Shown: positions 32,259 through 42,140 of the stretch, one piece after another | Numbering within the stretch: position 1 is the first letter of the stretch | Layout: each line of letters opens with the position of its first letter | From: Deltaproteobacteria bacterium | GTDB taxonomy: Bacteria > Desulfobacterota > B13-G15 > RBG-16-54-18 | Length of the DNA: 50,407 nt | Direction: 5' to 3' | Assembly (NCBI GenBank): GCA_019308925.1 | Contig: JAFDHG010000008.1 | Coordinates: 1 to 50,407, forward strand | The notes under the pieces: model-generated | Seen by the model: the letters and a program-made list of their open reading frames with translations, nothing else | Told to the model about the DNA's origin: nothing | Databases searched by the model: none | Position numbers and translations under genes: made by a program

Positions 32259-34409
32259 TCAGCCTTTGGCCCCATATTTTTCTATGAGGGCCTGAGTCTC
32301 TGCGTCCGACAGGTCAAACTTGGCCAGGGTCTCTTGTGTGGGGACGCCATTTCGATCATAACCTTTTTCTTTATATACGGCATCGCATAGTTCTTGGTAC
32401 TGTTTCTGGCGGATGCCGATAAGGAGATCAAGTCGTTGCTGGAGGTTTATGGGCAACCTCTCCTTACTACCTAGCATCTCAGCCAATTGATTATCGTAGC
32501 GTTCCTGCCGCGACCTGTATTCTTCAACAAAGACAGGGCTCATGGCGCGCAAAGGGATCTGATCGTGCCCTCGGGTACCTACACCATGCCTGAGATTTAT
32601 GAGTTTCTGCAAGGTGTAAAGACGTTCTGAATCTTTGAGTAGATCATCTAAGGTCTTGTTGATCCCCACAGTCCCGTTGTAGTATTCTACAAAGTATTGG
32701 GCGCTGGGAAGGTTTTTGGCTGGCTCAGGGGTATTGGCGGCCTCTGGATGTCGCACATCGATCCAAGGAAGCTTGCACAGTCCTGTAGCGTTAAACCAGG
32801 TGCGAAACAGTGGGAACCACTTAAGGGCCTTCGCCTTCAGTTCGAAGGTAGGCAGCTCGTTGTGTACCTGATCCATGAATATCATCCAAGCCTCATCATG
32901 CTGTGCCCCTTTGAGGGCGAAGCCGTACCCCCCCTGCTGGGCCAGCGACTCTTTGGTAATGTACATAGAAAACTCAAGTCCCTTGCATTCCATTCCAAAT
33001 TTTCTCAATTCTTGGAGTATGGTATCTTTATCCCCGTTATTGTTACGACCGTAGGTCTCAGCGACCCAACCCTTAAGGAAACGGACTCCCTTTCCAGCTA
33101 TTTTCCCGAATCCCTCCCCTGAGGCAATCTCGTGGACCAGACGTAGTACCCTCTCACTATCTCCCCACATGAGGGGATGGCCGATATCATCGGTCGTTAA
33201 GAATCCACGTTGGAAACATTCCATGAGAAACGCCATGGTAACCCCTGTCGAGATGGTATCGAGGCCATACTCGTCACAGTACCAGTTATACTCTAGGGCG
33301 AACTGGGGATCGAAGATGCCTGTTGCTGGTCCGATAGCTGCTGTCTCGTATTCCGGGCCATCTACACTTACCTTCCTGCCTCTGTAGGGGCCCGATTTTA
33401 GGGTGATATCCTCCACACCTTTGGCACAGGCGAGGTTGCATCCATAATAACATCCGTCCTGGTATCCAGAGGAAAAATACTCCTTTTTAAAGACGCCGCT
33501 ATAGAGACGGTGAGCCTCTTCATGGGTACCCACCTGATAGTTGTGAACCGGCAGTATATCGTATTTATTCATGTAGTCAATGAGGACAATGGTTCCCCAT
33601 GCCCTGAGGTTCATATAGCAGGGATCCTGGGTCCTGATAACATGTTTCAGCTTACGCCCAGCTTCTTTAACCATCTCTGGGTTGGCAGGACGATTGGCCT
33701 TGGACCTAGGGAGGCTATTTGTGACTACAATGGCCTTTAACCCTTTGTGCCTCATCACAGTCCCTGTGCCGCCCCGACCTGCCTGCTTTGAGCGGACACG
33801 CCTGCGCCTGGTGTCGTAAAATAGGCTGTTGATGATACCAAAGGAGGAATTTTTTCCTCCTATGCCAGTAGCGATTGCAGCGACATTTTCAGGCCCTTTC
33901 CCCTGGCAAAGGGTCTCCATCAGTTCGGTTGCATAGCTTATGGCACCCTCTCCCTGGGGGGCTTTAATCAGTCTGATCTTTCCTGCATCTCCATCAATAA
34001 TGAGGACTACCTCCTCAGGGGCGATACCTGTGATCGCCAAGGCATCGAAACCGGAAAGCTTGAGCAGTGGGGCAAAGTGTCCCCCAACATTGGAGTCGAT
34101 GAAGGTCCCTGTCAGGGGAGAGATGGTGCCTGCTATGAATTTTCCAGTGCCTGGGAAGAGGGGTTCTGCCCCCAATGGCCCTCCAGCAAGGACAAGGATG
34201 TTCTCTGGACTGTCATAACGGGTCTTTTCATTGGTCCCATCCCAAATCAGTTTTAAGGCATACCCCCGACCCCCAATCCACCTCTCCTTGAAGTCATCGG
34301 GTAGTATCTCAGTCTCTATCCTGCTACCCGTAAGGTCAACCCTCAGTATCCTGTCAGTATATCCCCGGACTATCTCAGCAGGGGTGTAGTCCATTTCGGC
34401 AATAATCAT
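32259..34409 (-). CDS. aor: Tungsten-dependent aldehyde:ferredoxin oxidoreductase family protein
   Basis: A 716-residue enzyme with the N-terminal AOR fold (GYTDRILRVDLTG, WIGGRGYALKLI), tungstopterin contacts (GRGGTGTVMRHKGLKAIVV) and the family ending GYDRNGVPT. It oxidises aldehydes to acids, or the reverse, with ferredoxin. The cluster motif is C-x3-C-x3-C (GCYYGCNLAC) with a later cysteine in ATGLCKLPW, while classical AOR has C-x2-C-x3-C. It is about 100 residues longer than archaeal AOR. ATG 34409 with GGAG eight bases upstream is preferred over TTG 34430. It stands alone and opposite to its neighbours. A link to aromatic aldehyde or acid metabolism with the hcr operon is possible but unproven. 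Confidence 0.85.
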   Translation of the reverse strand: MIIAEMDYTPAEIVRGYTDRILRVDLTGSRIETEILPDDFKERWIGGRGYALKLIWDGTNEKTRYDSPENILVLAGGPLGAEPLFPGTGKFIAGTISPLTGTFIDSNVGGHFAPLLKLSGFDALAITGIAPEEVVLIIDGDAGKIRLIKAPQGEGAISYATELMETLCQGKGPENVAAIATGIGGKNSSFGIINSLFYDTRRRRVRSKQAGRGGTGTVMRHKGLKAIVVTNSLPRSKANRPANPEMVKEAGRKLKHVIRTQDPCYMNLRAWGTIVLIDYMNKYDILPVHNYQVGTHEEAHRLYSGVFKKEYFSSGYQDGCYYGCNLACAKGVEDITLKSGPYRGRKVSVDGPEYETAAIGPATGIFDPQFALEYNWYCDEYGLDTISTGVTMAFLMECFQRGFLTTDDIGHPLMWGDSERVLRLVHEIASGEGFGKIAGKGVRFLKGWVAETYGRNNNGDKDTILQELRKFGMECKGLEFSMYITKESLAQQGGYGFALKGAQHDEAWMIFMDQVHNELPTFELKAKALKWFPLFRTWFNATGLCKLPWIDVRHPEAANTPEPAKNLPSAQYFVEYYNGTVGINKTLDDLLKDSERLYTLQKLINLRHGVGTRGHDQIPLRAMSPVFVEEYRSRQERYDNQLAEMLGSKERLPINLQQRLDLLIGIRQKQYQELCDAVYKEKGYDRNGVPTQETLAKFDLSDAETQALIEKYGAKG

Positions 34410-34444
34410 GGATTCGGCTCCGTCGAACAAAATAATATGAACCT

Positions 34445-34473
34445 AAATTAATAAAGCAGGGTTTGTATGTCAA
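34445..34473 (-). promoter_or_regulatory. Sigma-70-type promoter of the aor gene
   Basis: On the minus strand a perfect TTGACA (34468-34473) is followed after 17 bases by TAATTT (34445-34450). The predicted start is about 30 bases upstream of the ATG at 34409. Confidence 0.55.
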
Positions 34474-34559
34474 GGATTATAACCACCTTTTTTTCTTGAA
34501 CACCTCGGCCCGAAGATATAATTAAACTTGGTTCTTCTCCAAAAAAGTTGCTAAAAAGG

Positions 34560-34720
34560 CGCCAATAGATACAGGGTTCCAGGGGCCAAGGGGTCCAGTG
34601 GTCGAGTGAAATACGCTAAAATCCTTCATTTTGAACCCTTGACCCCTTGAATCCTCCAAAAAAAGGAAATCCCTTATCGTAGGTTTCAGGGGGCAAGTGA
34701 CAAAAAACGTCACTTTAATG
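34560..34720. repeat. Dispersed intergenic repeat (copy 2)
   Basis: Related to 2246-2480: it carries ccagtggtcgagtgaaatac (inverted match to the first copy), ttgaacccttgaccccttga and ggtttcaggggg. It has its own hairpin, AAGTGAC-AAAAAAC-GTCACTT, at about 34695-34715. It fills most of the 442-base gap between aor and the hybrid kinase. A TTGAAC/TATAAT pair at 34496-34522 with a short 15-base spacer points rightward into it. Confidence 0.5.
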
Positions 34721-34810
34721 GGCAATAAAAGCTACGTTATCTATATCTATTCCCTTGTTCTCATAACCTATGAACTTATAAAGACTTCTACAAAGGGAAA
34801 CTCTCAAGTT

Positions 34811-34826
34811 TGGCATAAAATATGCT
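34811..34826 (+). promoter_or_regulatory. Sigma-54-like promoter of the signalling/pseudopilus operon
   Basis: TGGCAT-AAAAT-ATGCT matches TGGCAC-N5-TTGCW with GG and GC ten bases apart. It overlaps the first in-frame ATG (34822), so transcription from it would start near 34836 and exclude that codon. Translation would then use ATG 34852, which has AAGGGAG nine bases upstream. Confidence 0.6.
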
Positions 34827-34851
34827 TAAACACCAAAGGGAGCATTTGAGG

Positions 34852-37800
34852 ATGGTAATGATCGCAAAAAAGAAGATCTTGCGCATGCAAGCCGCCCCAA
34901 AAGAGATCACCGGGCTCAAACGGCCACAGGAGGTGCTGCGAGAGAGCGAGGAGAGATACCGCGCGCTCTTTGAACACTCCAGAGATGCGATCTATATTAC
35001 TACTCGAGAGGGCAGGTTGGTTGACGTTAACCAAACCTTTTTGGATCTCTTTGGCCATACCAGGGAAGAGTTGGAGGGGCTGGACGTGCGTGAGACATAC
35101 GTTAATCCCGATGACCGGCTAAGATTTCGGCAGGCGATAGAGCAAAAGGGATCTGTTAGGGACTACGAGCTGAAGTTACGCAAGAAGGATGGGGCAGAGA
35201 TGGAATGTCTGCTCACTGCGACTGTGCGAAGGGATAATGAAGGAAACATTCTGGGATACCAGGGTATCATCCGCGACATCACCGAGCGCAAGCGGATGGA
35301 GGAAGCATTACGAGAGAGCGAATCTAAATTTAGAGCAATCTTTAACAACGCAGCTACAGGGATAGACGTTGTAGATCCGGAAGGGCATTTTATCAACGTA
35401 AATGATCAATTGGCCAAAATGCTTGGATACACAAAAGAAGAGCTTTTACAACTTAGTGCCCTTGACATTACCCACCCTGAAGACAAGAAAACCAGTGAGC
35501 AGCAGCTAAAGCTACTCGCTGAAGGAGAAATAGATTACTACCGTATTGAAAAACGATACATCCGAAAAGATGGTAGTATAATGTGGGGAGACCTTTCAGT
35601 AACGCCTATTCTAGACGATCATGGCAAGATTGTAGCAATTACCGCCGTTATTGCAGATGTCACCGAACGCAAGCAGGCAGAGGAAAGGATCTTCAGGCAA
35701 AGTGCTATGTTGGATGCAATCAACAAGGTCTTTAGAGAGACGTTGACGAGTGAAACTGATGAAGAGGTGGCCAGCACTTGTCTTACTGTAGCCGAGTATT
35801 TGACTGGTAGCAAGTTTGGTTTTGTCGGTGAAGTTAATCAGGCCAATCGCTTTAATACCATTGCCTTGAGTGACTCAGGTTGGGATGCCTGTAGAATGCC
35901 GAGGTCCGATGCAGTGGCGAAGATTGAAGACATGGAGATACGTGGAATATGGGGCAGAGTGCTCAAGGATGAACAATCCCTAATAGTCAACGATCCTGCC
36001 TCCCACCCTGACCGAGTCGGGATTCCTGAAGGTCATCCGCCGGTGACCTCCTTCCTGGGCGTTCCATTGAAACATGCGGGTAAGACTATCGGCATGATCG
36101 GTCTGGCCAACAAAGAATCGGGCTATGATCTGGATGATCAGCAAGCCGTAGAAACCCTATCCGTTGCCTTTGTTGAAGCATTGAATCGCAAGCGGGCGGA
36201 GGAGGCACTGTATAAGCAGGCACAAATTTTATCTTCTATCCAGGATACAATTGTGATTATCACTCCGGAGATGAAAACCATTTACGCCAACCAAACGGCC
36301 AAGGACTTGTTTGGTGACAGGCCGGAGATGTTCACGGAACCGTGCTACCGCTTTTTTAAAAAGAGAGACAATGTGTGTGAAGATTGTCCTGTAATTAAGG
36401 TCTTTAAGGATAAAAAGACACACAAGGCAATTATGAAATCCTATGATAAGGATGGTCGAGAGATGTGGCGTTACAATACGGCCTTTCCCTTCTATAATCA
36501 AGACGGTCGTCTTATTGCCGCAATAGAGATAGTCACCGATTATACAGCTCAAAAGATGGCTGAGATAGCTCTGGAAAAGGCCAAAGAGGAAGCCGAGGTA
36601 GCCACTAAGGCTAAGACTGAATTTCTTGCCAGCATGAGCCACGAGATTCGAACACCAATGAATGCAATTATCGGAATGGCCGATCTGCTGTGTGAGACCC
36701 CTTTGACACCTGAGCAGCAGCAATATGTCCAGATCTTCCAGTCAGCCGGGGAAAACCTTTTAAACGTCATCAACGACATCCTTGACATTTCCAAGGTGGA
36801 AGCGGGCCAGATTCATCTTGAAACAACCGACTTTGACCTTAGCGATATGATTGAGAAGATATGCGAAGTGATGGCCATTCGCGCCCATGAAAAGGGTCTG
36901 GAGCTGATTTATAATGTTATGCCGGATGTCCCGACCGCACTCCTGGGTGACCCGGTCCGCCTGCGTCAGATACTGATAAACCTTGTCGGAAATGCCATCA
37001 AGTTCACCGAAAAGGGTGAGGTGCTCATTCAGGTCAAAAGACAGGAGACAGGAGACAGAAGTCAGAAGTCAGAAGACGCAGAAGCTGAATTATTATTTTT
37101 AGTAACTGACACCGGGATCGGTTTACCCCCGGAAAAAATAGAGACTATTTTTGACAGTTTCACGCAAGCTGACTCTTCCACAACCCGTAGGTATGGTGGG
37201 ACGGGACTCGGTCTGGCCATCTCAAAACAACTGGTGGAACTCATGGGTGGACATATAATGGTGGAAAGCAAACCGGGTCAGGGGAGCACCTTTTCATTTA
37301 CTGCAAAGTTTGCGATTCAGACCGAACCAAAAGAACGTATGGAGAAAATTCCAGTGGACATAAAAGGACTTAAGGTACTTATAGTCGATGACAACGACAC
37401 GAATCGCATGGTATTGGGAAATACACTTTCCAGATTAGGTGCCATGGTAACAGAGGCGGACAGCGGCGAGCATGGATTTGCAGAATTCAAGCGTGCCATG
37501 AAGGCAGCCAATCCATATCAACTGGCAATAATTGACTGTCGTATGCCGGGCATGGACGGATTCGAGCTGGCACGACACATAAAAGAAAGTATGGAGGACA
37601 TTAAGAACACGGCCATTATGATGCTCACTTCAGATAACAGGAGCGGCGATCTTGCCCGATGCAAGGAACTTGACATAACGTTTTATTTGGTAAAACCCGT
37701 GAAAAAGGCAGAACTGCTGGATGCTATTGCTGACATATTGGGCCGCAAAATGAAACCTGTTGTTGGCAAAATTCCCGGGGTAAAGCCCGCCGACTTCGCT

Positions 37801-38187
37801 AAAATCCGCTTCCTGAACGTCCTGCTTGTTGAGGATTCCGCGGACAACCGTCTGCTTATCCAATCCTATTTCAAGAGGCCTCAAGATCATATAGACATAG
37901 CCGAAAACGGCGCGATCGCTGTTGAAAAGTTCAAGTCAGGGAAATACAATCTTGTGCTTATGGATGTACAGATGCCGGTAATGGATGGTTATACTGCCAC
38001 CCGTGAAATAAGGAAGTGGGAGCGGGAAAATGGGAGAAAGGAGACACCGATTATTGCCCTTACCGCCCATGCCATGAAAGAAGATATTCAAAAGAGTCTT
38101 GACGCAGGATGCACTGATCACTTGACAAAGCCGATAAGGAAGGCAAAGCTGATGGAGGCAGTTTCTAAATATGCCAATAAGGGTTAG
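34852..38187 (+). CDS. Hybrid sensor histidine kinase: PAS-PAS-GAF-PAS-HisKA-HATPase-REC-REC
   Basis: An 1111-residue cytoplasmic-looking kinase without clear membrane helices. Domains in order: PAS (about 25-145), PAS (155-275), GAF (290-445), PAS (455-570), HisKA with H597 in [10 protein letters not shown], HATPase ([20 protein letters not shown]), REC1 with D895 and REC2 with D1038. The third PAS contains C498, C509 and C512 (CYRFF...CEDC), a cysteine pattern that could bind metal or sense redox. Both receivers keep their acidic pockets, threonine/serine and lysine. The kinase heads an operon with REC-GGDEF, HPt and REC-ATPase genes, so a multistep phosphorelay through the free HPt is likely. 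An ATG at 34822 lies within the putative promoter. Confidence 0.9.
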   Translation: MVMIAKKKILRMQAAPKEITGLKRPQEVLRESEERYRALFEHSRDAIYITTREGRLVDVNQTFLDLFGHTREELEGLDVRETYVNPDDRLRFRQAIEQKGSVRDYELKLRKKDGAEMECLLTATVRRDNEGNILGYQGIIRDITERKRMEEALRESESKFRAIFNNAATGIDVVDPEGHFINVNDQLAKMLGYTKEELLQLSALDITHPEDKKTSEQQLKLLAEGEIDYYRIEKRYIRKDGSIMWGDLSVTPILDDHGKIVAITAVIADVTERKQAEERIFRQSAMLDAINKVFRETLTSETDEEVASTCLTVAEYLTGSKFGFVGEVNQANRFNTIALSDSGWDACRMPRSDAVAKIEDMEIRGIWGRVLKDEQSLIVNDPASHPDRVGIPEGHPPVTSFLGVPLKHAGKTIGMIGLANKESGYDLDDQQAVETLSVAFVEALNRKRAEEALYKQAQILSSIQDTIVIITPEMKTIYANQTAKDLFGDRPEMFTEPCYRFFKKRDNVCEDCPVIKVFKDKKTHKAIMKSYDKDGREMWRYNTAFPFYNQDGRLIAAIEIVTDYTAQKMAEIALEKAKEEAEVATKAKTEFLASMSHEIRTPMNAIIGMADLLCETPLTPEQQQYVQIFQSAGENLLNVINDILDISKVEAGQIHLETTDFDLSDMIEKICEVMAIRAHEKGLELIYNVMPDVPTALLGDPVRLRQILINLVGNAIKFTEKGEVLIQVKRQETGDRSQKSEDAEAELLFLVTDTGIGLPPEKIETIFDSFTQADSSTTRRYGGTGLGLAISKQLVELMGGHIMVESKPGQGSTFSFTAKFAIQTEPKERMEKIPVDIKGLKVLIVDDNDTNRMVLGNTLSRLGAMVTEADSGEHGFAEFKRAMKAANPYQLAIIDCRMPGMDGFELARHIKESMEDIKNTAIMMLTSDNRSGDLARCKELDITFYLVKPVKKAELLDAIADILGRKMKPVVGKIPGVKPADFAKIRFLNVLLVEDSADNRLLIQSYFKRPQDHIDIAENGAIAVEKFKSGKYNLVLMDVQMPVMDGYTATREIRKWERENGRKETPIIALTAHAMKEDIQKSLDAGCTDHLTKPIRKAKLMEAVSKYANKG

Positions 38188-38204
38188 CAAGTAGGGGATA
38201 ATTT

Positions 38205-39188
38205 ATGAGCATACTTATCGTTGATGACTCACAGGATCAGCTATTACTCCTTGAATCTATCCTGAAGGCCGCTGGGCATACAGATATTCTCCTTGCAGGA
38301 TCACCTATTGATGCCTTGAATTATTTGGATATGGACGGTTCTAAAAAGGATGGTGGGGTTGATCTTATCCTGATGGATATTGTAATGCCTGATATAGATG
38401 GTATAGAGGCATGCCGTCTGATCAAGGAGAATGACCATCTTCAGGACATCCCGATTATAATGGTCACGGCAGAAACAGAGGCGGTTCACTTGGAATCGGC
38501 TTTTGACGCAGGGGCTGTAGATTATGTCACCAAACCGATAAACAAGATAGAACTTCTCGCAAGGATTCGCTCAGTCTTGAAACTAAAACACGAGACAGAC
38601 CGGCGCAAGGCCCATGAGCAAGAATTACTCGAGATGACACAAAAGCTTGCTGAGGCCAACCAAAAATTGGAGCGTCTTTCCTATCTTGATGGATTGACTG
38701 GTGTCGCCAACCGTCGTTATTTTGAAAATTTTCTCAATAAGGAGTGGAGGAGTGGGGCACGAAATAATAAGCCACTGTCGCTGATCATGATTGATATAGA
38801 CTTTTTCAAGGCTTATAATGATACCTATGGACATCAATGTGGCGATGACTGTCTTAAACAGGTTGTAAAGGCTTTGAGCCATACATTGAAAAGGCCTAGA
38901 GACTTTCTTGCACGATATGGCGGTGAGGAATTTGTGGCTATCTTGCCTGAAACAGAGATAAAGGGGGCTGCCCACGTGGCAGAAGCTATGCACTCAAATG
39001 TGGAAGCCCTGGGGATTGAACACAGAAGGTCATCGGTCAGTAAAACAGTTACCGTTAGTTTAGGAGTAACATCTACTATCCCAGACTATAATTTAGTACC
39101 TAACGTACTTGTCGCTGAGGCCGACAAAGCGCTCTATCAGGCAAAACAGGAGGGACGTAATCGGGTAGTAACAAGAGAAATCAAATAG
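38205..39188 (+). CDS. Response regulator diguanylate cyclase (REC-GGDEF, PleD/WspR type)
   Basis: A 327-residue protein. The receiver domain has acidic pair DD at 7-8, phosphorylation site D58 in LMDIVMPDID and the lysine in YVTKPIN. A coiled linker (130-158) leads to a GGDEF domain with intact active site GGEEF (239-243), which makes c-di-GMP from two GTP. The product-inhibition site RxxD is present as RPRD (230-233), five residues before the active site. Phosphorylation by the upstream kinase or HPt would activate it. It begins 17 bases after the kinase. Confidence 0.93.
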   Translation: MSILIVDDSQDQLLLLESILKAAGHTDILLAGSPIDALNYLDMDGSKKDGGVDLILMDIVMPDIDGIEACRLIKENDHLQDIPIIMVTAETEAVHLESAFDAGAVDYVTKPINKIELLARIRSVLKLKHETDRRKAHEQELLEMTQKLAEANQKLERLSYLDGLTGVANRRYFENFLNKEWRSGARNNKPLSLIMIDIDFFKAYNDTYGHQCGDDCLKQVVKALSHTLKRPRDFLARYGGEEFVAILPETEIKGAAHVAEAMHSNVEALGIEHRRSSVSKTVTVSLGVTSTIPDYNLVPNVLVAEADKALYQAKQEGRNRVVTREIK

Positions 39189-39247
39189 ATTTAGCACACA
39201 AGTTATAAACTTGGGTCCCGGCTTAACCGGACAAGGAGCGTATAACC

Positions 39248-39571
39248 ATGACACAGGATAACAGCGCGAATCAGAAAAAAATAATTGTCCATGTGGATCC
39301 CGAGATCGAGGATCTTATACCCGGATTTCTTGAAAACAGGCGTAATGATGTAAAAACATTGCAGGAAGCCCTGACTAAAGGTGATTATGAAACTATTCGA
39401 ATTTTGGGCCATAGTATGAAAGGGTCTGGTGGGGGATATGGATTTGACGCCATCACCGAGATAGGCCGATCACTTGAAGATGCCGCAAAGACAAAAAATA
39501 CCGAAGAAACGCGAAGGTGGGTTGACGAACTCTTACACTACCTTGAGCGTGTTGAGGTAGTCTATGAATAG
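39248..39571 (+). CDS. Stand-alone HPt phosphotransfer protein
   Basis: A 107-residue four-helix-type HPt domain. The phospho-accepting histidine is H55 in ILGHSMKGSGGGYGF, followed by the conserved EIGRSLEDAA helix. Free HPt proteins carry phosphate from a hybrid kinase receiver to a final receiver. It sits between two receiver-bearing outputs, the GGDEF protein and the REC-ATPase-REC fusion. It has an AAGGAG ribosome site. In the 59-base gap before it there are two small inverted repeats (CAAGTT-ATA-AACTTG at 39199-39213). Its end overlaps the next gene by eight bases. Confidence 0.9.
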   Translation: MTQDNSANQKKIIVHVDPEIEDLIPGFLENRRNDVKTLQEALTKGDYETIRILGHSMKGSGGGYGFDAITEIGRSLEDAAKTKNTEETRRWVDELLHYLERVEVVYE

Positions 39572-42140
39572 TACCGTAAAGCCCTTAATTTTGGTCATTG
39601 ACAACAATCATGATCAGCTGAGGCTGATGGAACGACTCCTGACGAGCAACGGCTATAATGTGATTTGTGCCGACAGCGGCCTCAAAGGGCTAGAAATTGT
39701 TAAAACCAACAAACCTGATCTTATTCTGCTTGATGTTATGATGCCAAGAATGGATGGCTACGAGGTTTGTTCAAGACTGCAAAAAAACAGCGAAACTGCC
39801 TACATCCCCGTGATATTTATAACCGCCCTGGGAGAAGAACAGGACAAGGCCAGGGCTTTTTCCGTTGGCGCTGTTGACTACCTTGTGAAACCTATTCAAA
39901 AAGAAATCCTTATTCACAAGGCTCGTACACATCTAAAGACGAATACCCAATGGAAGGAACTGCACAAAGATGCTGTCCCATCTGAGGAAGGGATGCAGCC
40001 ATCCTATTTTCTCCAATTCAAGGAATTTCTGTTCGATCAGTTAGATCTTGAGTCTGAAAAGAGGGTTAAATTTTCTGCTATTTCGCCTTCTCAAATTTAT
40101 TTAATCGTTCGTTACCTAGGGATCACAAACAGCCAGATGGCTAAATATATCGCTGATTTTTTAAAACTACCTTATATCTCCCAAATCAACCCTTATGATG
40201 TTCAATTAGGAGTGCTTCCGATACCATTTTGCAGGACAAACCTCGTTGTTGCATTGAGCGATGGGGGTGAAGGGAATACCTTTGCACTGAGCAATCCCTT
40301 TAACTTGGAACTCCTGGATAGTTTAAACAAACTTACAGGGAAGGATCAAACTTTCAAACTCACAATAACCGAACCTGAACATATTGAATTATTATTTAAA
40401 TATGGAGCAGACCTTGGCGGGGAGACACCGGCCAAAAGGGTCGCCATAGCTGAAGACACACAAAAAATTGAGGGGCCTACCAGCGAGTTGATCAAACAGA
40501 TGTCAAAAAAGGAAATTGAAAAACACCCTATTGTCTATATTGCCAACACCATGATCAATAAAGCCGTATTGGAAAGGGCCAGCGACATCCACATAGAACC
40601 CAAGGAGACCGAAACTGTTGTCCGCTTTCGGATTGACGGGGATTTGAGGGATTCTTTTGCCCTGAAAAAGAACACAGGCGTTAAACTCATATCCCGGCTC
40701 AAGGTACTGGGAGGCCTTGATTTGGCTGAGAAAAGGAAGCCTCAGGACGGATCTTTTGCAGCAACCATAAACAACAAGACCTTCAAGTTAAGACTGGCTA
40801 CCACTTCCACACCTAATGGTGAAAGCCTTATTATTCGATTACTGGAACCGAGCGCCAAACCAAAAGACCTGAAAGAACTCGGTATGGCAGATAAACAGGT
40901 CAACACCATGATTGATTTTGCCAAACGAACCCATGGAGTCATCCTGATCGTAGGGCCCACAGGGTCAGGAAAGACTACAACCATTTACAGTTTCCTATTC
41001 CATATAGATTGTAAAACACGAAGCCTGATATCCGCAGAAGACCCTGTGGAATACTATATACCATTTGCCAATCAGCAACAGGTGAATGAAAAGGCCGGGG
41101 TTACCTTTGAATCACTTCTCAAATCAGCTGTGAGGCAGGATCCTGACATATTGTTCTTGGGAGAGATCAGGGATCAATATTCTGCTAAAATGGCAATGGA
41201 CTTTGCCAGCACAGGCCATCTGACCGTCACTACTTTGCATACATCCAATGCTACCACTGCAATTTTCCGTCTTGAAAGACTGGGCATTGATCGGGGTACA
41301 ATGGCAGATCCCCTCATCGGTGTTGTAGCCCAGAGATTGCTGAAAAGGCTTTGTCCGCATTGTAAGAAGATAATCCAGATCTCTCAGGAAGAGATTGATA
41401 TGATTTCGCCATTTACTGATGAGATCCCATCCCAGGTCGCGCATCCTGTCGGATGTCCGAAATGTAACAACACCGGCTACCATGGACGAGAAGGGATATA
41501 TGAAATAATAAAATTTGACCCTGAAATCTCTGAAATGGTTCGCTCAGGCGTGCCTATTTCTGAGATAAGAAACTTTATCAGAGATAGGGGAGATTTTCTT
41601 GTTAGCTACCATGCTGTAGAAAAAGTAAAAGAGCTCCTTTTCTCTCCAAAGGACGTTTATGAAACGGTGCTGGTGGAAGAGTTGGCATTCGAACAAAAGA
41701 GACCTAAAAAAGAAGACCACCGAATGCCTGTCACCGAGAAGAAGATAAAAGATAAGATATCGATCCTCGTTGTGGAGGACGATAAGGATTCTCAAAGATT
41801 GATAGCTCGCTTCCTGGAAAACCATGGCTATACCGTAGTCCTTGCAGAAGATGGCATTGATGCCCTCCTTCAATTGGGCAGACATAAATTTGATCTGATC
41901 ATTTCGGATGTTAACATGCCCAACCTGGATGGCTTTAAATTACTGGAGATGAAGAGTCAAAAAGGGATAGAAGCCCCGGTGATATTTTTGACATCCAGGA
42001 CAGATCCGGAAGATGCGAAAAGGGGACTGGAACTTGGAGCAATGGACTATATCAAGAAGCCAACCCAGAAGGATATATTATTGTTGAGGGTGAAAAATGC
42101 CCTTGAAAACTGCAACAAAGGAGAAGACAAAGGTGGCTGA
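39564..42140 (+). CDS. REC-GspE/PilB ATPase-REC fusion
   Basis: An 858-residue secretion-type ATPase between two receivers. REC-N (5-125) has phospho-site D57 but its acidic pair is IDNN rather than DD. Residues 150-285 match only the second half of a PilB/GspE N-terminal (MshEN-like) domain. The ATPase (305-700) has ASDIHIEP, Walker A GPTGSGKT (464-471), Walker B glutamate E534 in GEIRD, the arginine-rich RLERLG region and zinc cysteines C597, C600, C631 and C634. REC-C (730-850) has D782 and a full pocket. It would power assembly of a pilus or pseudopilus under phosphorelay control. I know no named family with receivers at both ends. Confidence 0.88.
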   Translation: MNSTVKPLILVIDNNHDQLRLMERLLTSNGYNVICADSGLKGLEIVKTNKPDLILLDVMMPRMDGYEVCSRLQKNSETAYIPVIFITALGEEQDKARAFSVGAVDYLVKPIQKEILIHKARTHLKTNTQWKELHKDAVPSEEGMQPSYFLQFKEFLFDQLDLESEKRVKFSAISPSQIYLIVRYLGITNSQMAKYIADFLKLPYISQINPYDVQLGVLPIPFCRTNLVVALSDGGEGNTFALSNPFNLELLDSLNKLTGKDQTFKLTITEPEHIELLFKYGADLGGETPAKRVAIAEDTQKIEGPTSELIKQMSKKEIEKHPIVYIANTMINKAVLERASDIHIEPKETETVVRFRIDGDLRDSFALKKNTGVKLISRLKVLGGLDLAEKRKPQDGSFAATINNKTFKLRLATTSTPNGESLIIRLLEPSAKPKDLKELGMADKQVNTMIDFAKRTHGVILIVGPTGSGKTTTIYSFLFHIDCKTRSLISAEDPVEYYIPFANQQQVNEKAGVTFESLLKSAVRQDPDILFLGEIRDQYSAKMAMDFASTGHLTVTTLHTSNATTAIFRLERLGIDRGTMADPLIGVVAQRLLKRLCPHCKKIIQISQEEIDMISPFTDEIPSQVAHPVGCPKCNNTGYHGREGIYEIIKFDPEISEMVRSGVPISEIRNFIRDRGDFLVSYHAVEKVKELLFSPKDVYETVLVEELAFEQKRPKKEDHRMPVTEKKIKDKISILVVEDDKDSQRLIARFLENHGYTVVLAEDGIDALLQLGRHKFDLIISDVNMPNLDGFKLLEMKSQKGIEAPVIFLTSRTDPEDAKRGLELGAMDYIKKPTQKDILLLRVKNALENCNKGEDKGG

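Noticed and set aside
34822-34851. Upstream start codon of the hybrid kinase
   Set aside because: No ribosome site, and it falls in the -12 region of the sigma-54-like promoter. ATG 34852 has AAGGGAG.
39199-39232. Inverted repeats before the HPt gene as an operator
   Set aside because: CAAGTT-ATA-AACTTG and an imperfect GTCC/GGAC pair are real but short. Without a nearby promoter they are as likely chance or mRNA structure.
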